Shown: piece after piece, positions 61,613 to 64,000 of the stretch
Position numbering within the stretch: position 1 is the stretch's first letter
How the letters are laid out: each line of letters starts with the position of its first letter
Assembly (NCBI RefSeq): GCF_014334135.1
Contig: NZ_CP060497.1
Coordinates: 2,604,001-2,668,000 of the forward strand
Direction: 5' to 3'
Length of the DNA stretch: 64,000 bases
Origin: Olivibacter sp. SDN3
GTDB lineage: Bacteria; Bacteroidota; Bacteroidia; Sphingobacteriales; Sphingobacteriaceae
Position numbers and translations under genes: made by a program
Notes under the pieces: model-generated
The model's input: only the letters and a program-made list of their open reading frames with translations
Databases searched by the model: none
What the model was told of the DNA's origin: nothing

Positions 61613-62719
61613 ATGAAAAAAGCTTTGATTCATGATTGGCTCGATAAGTATGGTGGAGCAGAGCGTGTAGTAACCGCTATTTCTGAAATTATGCGGTTTG
61701 ATTATTATTATGCGTACGTGAATAAGATGAAAAAGGAAGATTTGGTTAAAACCTATGGTGATCAACCTGTGCATATCGAACAATCGATAATCATGAGGAA
61801 ATTTAAATCATCCTTTAGGTATTTCATGCCCTTTTTTCCTATGGTTGTAAGCCAATTTAATAATCAAACAAAAAAAAACAGAATAGATCTTGTAATTAGC
61901 TCATCGTGGGCCCTTTCAAAATCATATAGAGTTGGCAACGAGATACATATTTGCTACCTTCAGGCAAGGAACTTTAAATATGTTTGGGAAGAATCAGATA
62001 AATATTTCCGTGGGCCGTTAAAAATGTTTTCATTCTTGAAAACATTACTCCAGAAGTTCGATCTGAAAGCAAGTAAAAACCCGGACTTCCTTATCTCCAA
62101 TTCCTATTTTGTACGAGACTGGGTGAAAAAAAGATATGATCGAGATAGTGTAGTGATTTATCCGCCTGTAGAGGTGGAAGATTTTTATATATCTGATGAA
62201 AAGGAAGACTACTTTATAACGGTTGGTCGGTTAGAGCCGTATAAACGTTTTGATATAATTATCGATGCGTTTACGAAAAATGGAAAAAAACTAATTGTGG
62301 TGGGCGACGGTGCGGAAATGAAAAAACTGAAGAAAAGGGCAGGGAATAATGTGAGTTTTGTTGGTTATCGTTCAAAAGCGGAAATTCGGGAATTGCTTAG
62401 TCGAGCAAAAGGGTTTGTCTTCGCTGGAGTAGAGGACTTTGGTATAGCCATCGTTGAGGCTTTAGCATCGGGCATACCTGTAATAGCTTATAGTGGAGGT
62501 GCTAGTAAGGAACTTATTCATGCAGATAATGGTCGTTTGTTTGATATGCAAACAGCAGAATCATTGAATGGAGCAGTAGAAGACTTTGCCATGGTTGACG
62601 GGGATTTCGATCCGCATGTTATAAGAGAATCAGCGATGAGGTTTTCCAAGGAACGTTTTCAGAGCGAATTTCGACAGTTTGTAGATCAGGTAGTTTTGAC
62701 GAAATTGACTAACAGCTAA
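61613..62719 (+). CDS. Family 4 glycosyltransferase
   Basis: This 368-residue GT-B enzyme starts MKKALIHDWLDKYGGAERVV, the classic opening of WcaI/RfaB-like GT4 proteins with the Gly-Gly-Ala loop. Donor-site motifs are YFITVGRLEPYKRFDIIIDA, SFVGYRSKAEIRELLSRAKG and GVEDFGIAIVEALASGIPVI with the E-x7-E glutamates. HICYLQARNFKYVWEESDKY in the middle is common in mannosyl/rhamnosyltransferases that act on lipid-linked acceptors. The stop overlaps the start of the next gene by one base (TAATG), indicating coupling. Donor and acceptor are not known. Confidence 0.93.
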   Translation: MKKALIHDWLDKYGGAERVVTAISEIMRFDYYYAYVNKMKKEDLVKTYGDQPVHIEQSIIMRKFKSSFRYFMPFFPMVVSQFNNQTKKNRIDLVISSSWALSKSYRVGNEIHICYLQARNFKYVWEESDKYFRGPLKMFSFLKTLLQKFDLKASKNPDFLISNSYFVRDWVKKRYDRDSVVIYPPVEVEDFYISDEKEDYFITVGRLEPYKRFDIIIDAFTKNGKKLIVVGDGAEMKKLKKRAGNNVSFVGYRSKAEIRELLSRAKGFVFAGVEDFGIAIVEALASGIPVIAYSGGASKELIHADNGRLFDMQTAESLNGAVEDFAMVDGDFDPHVIRESAMRFSKERFQSEFRQFVDQVVLTKLTNS

Positions 62720-63924
62720 TGAGAATCGTACTATTTAATACGCTTTACTACCCTAAGTTGATCGGTGGAGCAGAAGTATCTGTGCAATTACTTGCAGAAG
62801 GCTTGGTGAAACAAGGACATCAAGTTTTCGTATTTACTTTAGGAGATAAAGACACGGAGCAGGATTTGAATGGTGTAAAAGTAGTTCACGTGAAGCAGCG
62901 GAACATAGTTCGCCAGTTTGAAGGTAGGCAATATAATAGTTTAATAAAAGCTATTTGGATGTTGATTGATTCTTGTAACCCCTTTTACGTTTGGAGAATT
63001 CGTAAATTACTTAAGCGGATTAAACCGGATCTTGTCCATACCAATAATATTATGGGTTTTTCACCAGCAATATGGCAAGTCATTAAAAGATTACAGATTC
63101 CATTAGTTCATACGATGCGTGATTATTACCTCTTGTGTCATCGATGTAATATGTTCAACAAAGGGCAAAATTGTGAAAAACTCTGTAAGGATTGTAATAT
63201 TACCTATCAGATTAAAAGAAATTTTATAAAATTTCCGGATGTTTTTGTCGGGATAAGCAGATTTATTCTCGAGAAACATAGTTCTTTTTTTGTGGGCTTG
63301 CCTCCTTCCAAGCAGCATGTGGTTTATAATGCAGTCAGTATAGCTGATGAATCGACACCTCGAAAACAGCTGGGAGATCGTCTGACGTTTGGTTTCATGG
63401 CTCGGATAGCCGAAGATAAAGGCGTGGATTACTTGGTGGATCAACTTATTTTGCTCAATAATCGTTATCCAGAAGGGTTTAAGATTTTGCTGGCAGGTAA
63501 GGGTGAAAAAGAGTACGTTGATATGCTTAAGAAAAAATTAAATGGGATTTCATATGAGTTTTTAGGTGTCGTTCACCCAAAGGACTTTTACCAACGTGTT
63601 GACGTAGCCATTGTGCCTTCGTTGTGGAATGAACCCTTTGGTAGAGTGGCAATCGAAGCATTGGCTTTTGGTATTCCCGTCTGTATGGCAGCTAGAGGGG
63701 GGTTGACTGAAATTCATGATGATAAATGTTCATGGCTTTTTTCTCCGGGAGAAGTTGAGCTTTCTGAAGTGTTGGCAGACATTGTTGAAAATACAGCGTT
63801 GGTTCTTGATAAGAGTAAATACGCACGCAACCATACACAATCGTTTAATGTTAATGTAAACGTAGCAAAATATCTCCGTATTTACGAAAATGTTTTAGAA
63901 CCGGTGAATAAAATAAGTAGTTGA
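62719..63924 (+). CDS. Family 4 glycosyltransferase, last gene of the operon
   Basis: This 401-residue GT-B enzyme opens with MRIVLFNTLYYPKLIGGAEV and contains PDLVHTNNIMGFSPAIWQVI. A cysteine-rich stretch (CHRCNMFNKGQNCEKLCKDC, about 137-156) is seen in a subset of GT4 enzymes and may bind a metal or stabilise the acceptor domain. The donor site includes FMARIAEDKGVDYLVDQLIL, YEFLGVVHPKDFYQRVDVAI and SLWNEPFGRVAIEALAFGIP. It overlaps the preceding gene by one base. An intrinsic terminator lies 23 bp after its stop. Confidence 0.93.
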   Translation: MRIVLFNTLYYPKLIGGAEVSVQLLAEGLVKQGHQVFVFTLGDKDTEQDLNGVKVVHVKQRNIVRQFEGRQYNSLIKAIWMLIDSCNPFYVWRIRKLLKRIKPDLVHTNNIMGFSPAIWQVIKRLQIPLVHTMRDYYLLCHRCNMFNKGQNCEKLCKDCNITYQIKRNFIKFPDVFVGISRFILEKHSSFFVGLPPSKQHVVYNAVSIADESTPRKQLGDRLTFGFMARIAEDKGVDYLVDQLILLNNRYPEGFKILLAGKGEKEYVDMLKKKLNGISYEFLGVVHPKDFYQRVDVAIVPSLWNEPFGRVAIEALAFGIPVCMAARGGLTEIHDDKCSWLFSPGEVELSEVLADIVENTALVLDKSKYARNHTQSFNVNVNVAKYLRIYENVLEPVNKISS

Positions 63925-63947
63925 GCGGTTGATGATACTGTATAATT

Positions 63948-63983
63948 AAAGAACGTCAGCCAAATTACTGGCTGACGTTCTTT
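63948..63983 (+). terminator. Terminator of the exopolysaccharide operon
   Basis: AAAGAACGTCAGCCA (63948-63962) and TGGCTGACGTTCTTT (63969-63983) pair perfectly over 15 positions around a six-base loop. Both ends are A/T-rich, so it could work in both directions and also serve a gene beyond the window. Confidence 0.88.
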
Positions 63984-64000
63984 AAATAAAATAACAGTAA

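Noticed and set aside
1-64000. CRISPR arrays, insertion sequences, tRNA genes or phage genes.
   Set aside because: I saw no regularly spaced repeats, transposase motifs, cloverleaf-like sequences or phage proteins while reading both strands.

Overview
The window comes from a member of the Bacteroidota, most likely Sphingobacteriaceae (a Pedobacter, Sphingobacterium or Olivibacter relative; genus not resolved). The evidence is three SusC/SusD pairs, TonB-dependent receptors with carboxypeptidase-regulatory-like N-termini, membrane-anchored AraC regulators, lack of Shine-Dalgarno sequences, and promoters of the Bacteroidota type (-33 TTTG, -7 TAnnTTTG). I see no tRNA, rRNA, CRISPR array, transposase or phage gene.

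Region 1 (1-9040, minus strand) is an operon: SusC, SusD, then two tandem paralogous Asp-box/sortilin-type beta-propeller proteins. The second runs off the left edge. Divergent from it is a haem-type TonB receptor (9399-11861), followed by a YfiT-like DinB-fold protein.

Region 2 (12604-26394) is a complete sialic acid utilisation locus. A FadR-type GntR regulator diverges from SusC (NanO-like), SusD (NanU-like), N-acetylneuraminate lyase, a kelch sialic acid mutarotase, an MFS transporter, an N-acylglucosamine 2-epimerase, an exported sialidase and a GH20 hexosaminidase, and a strong intrinsic terminator closes it. Sialylated glycans are trimmed outside the cell, sialic acid crosses both membranes, and it is converted to ManNAc and then GlcNAc. 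Two small palindromes sit on the divergent promoters as candidate operators.

Region 3 (26460-36553) holds a siderophore receptor with a PepSY membrane protein and a small membrane protein, a receiver-histidine kinase protein, two adjacent membrane-spanning AraC regulators, an NmrA-like protein and a Tat-exported GH109-like oxidoreductase-fold glycosidase. A 588-bp gap containing an 18-bp perfect inverted repeat separates the last of these from a third SusC/SusD pair (37142-41816) that ends at a terminator.

Region 4 (41995-63983) is an exopolysaccharide/capsule locus. It opens with the initiating sugar transferase. An accessory stretch follows, with wide AT-rich gaps: an unknown 146-aa protein, a candidate small RNA, a reversed TupA-like ATP-grasp gene, a VanZ-like protein, a strikingly GC-rich UDP-glucose dehydrogenase, a DUF4886 SGNH-like protein, an outer-membrane barrel, an acyltransferase, a decayed LamG lipoprotein and an XRE regulator. 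The main operon then carries GT2, Wza, Wzc, Wzy, a PslG-like glycosidase and three GT4 enzymes, ending in a terminator. The polymer probably contains glucuronic acid and acyl groups. No flippase gene lies in the window.

Promoter, operator and RNA calls come from reading the sequence by eye and are hypotheses. Protein family calls rest on recognised motifs, without database searches.
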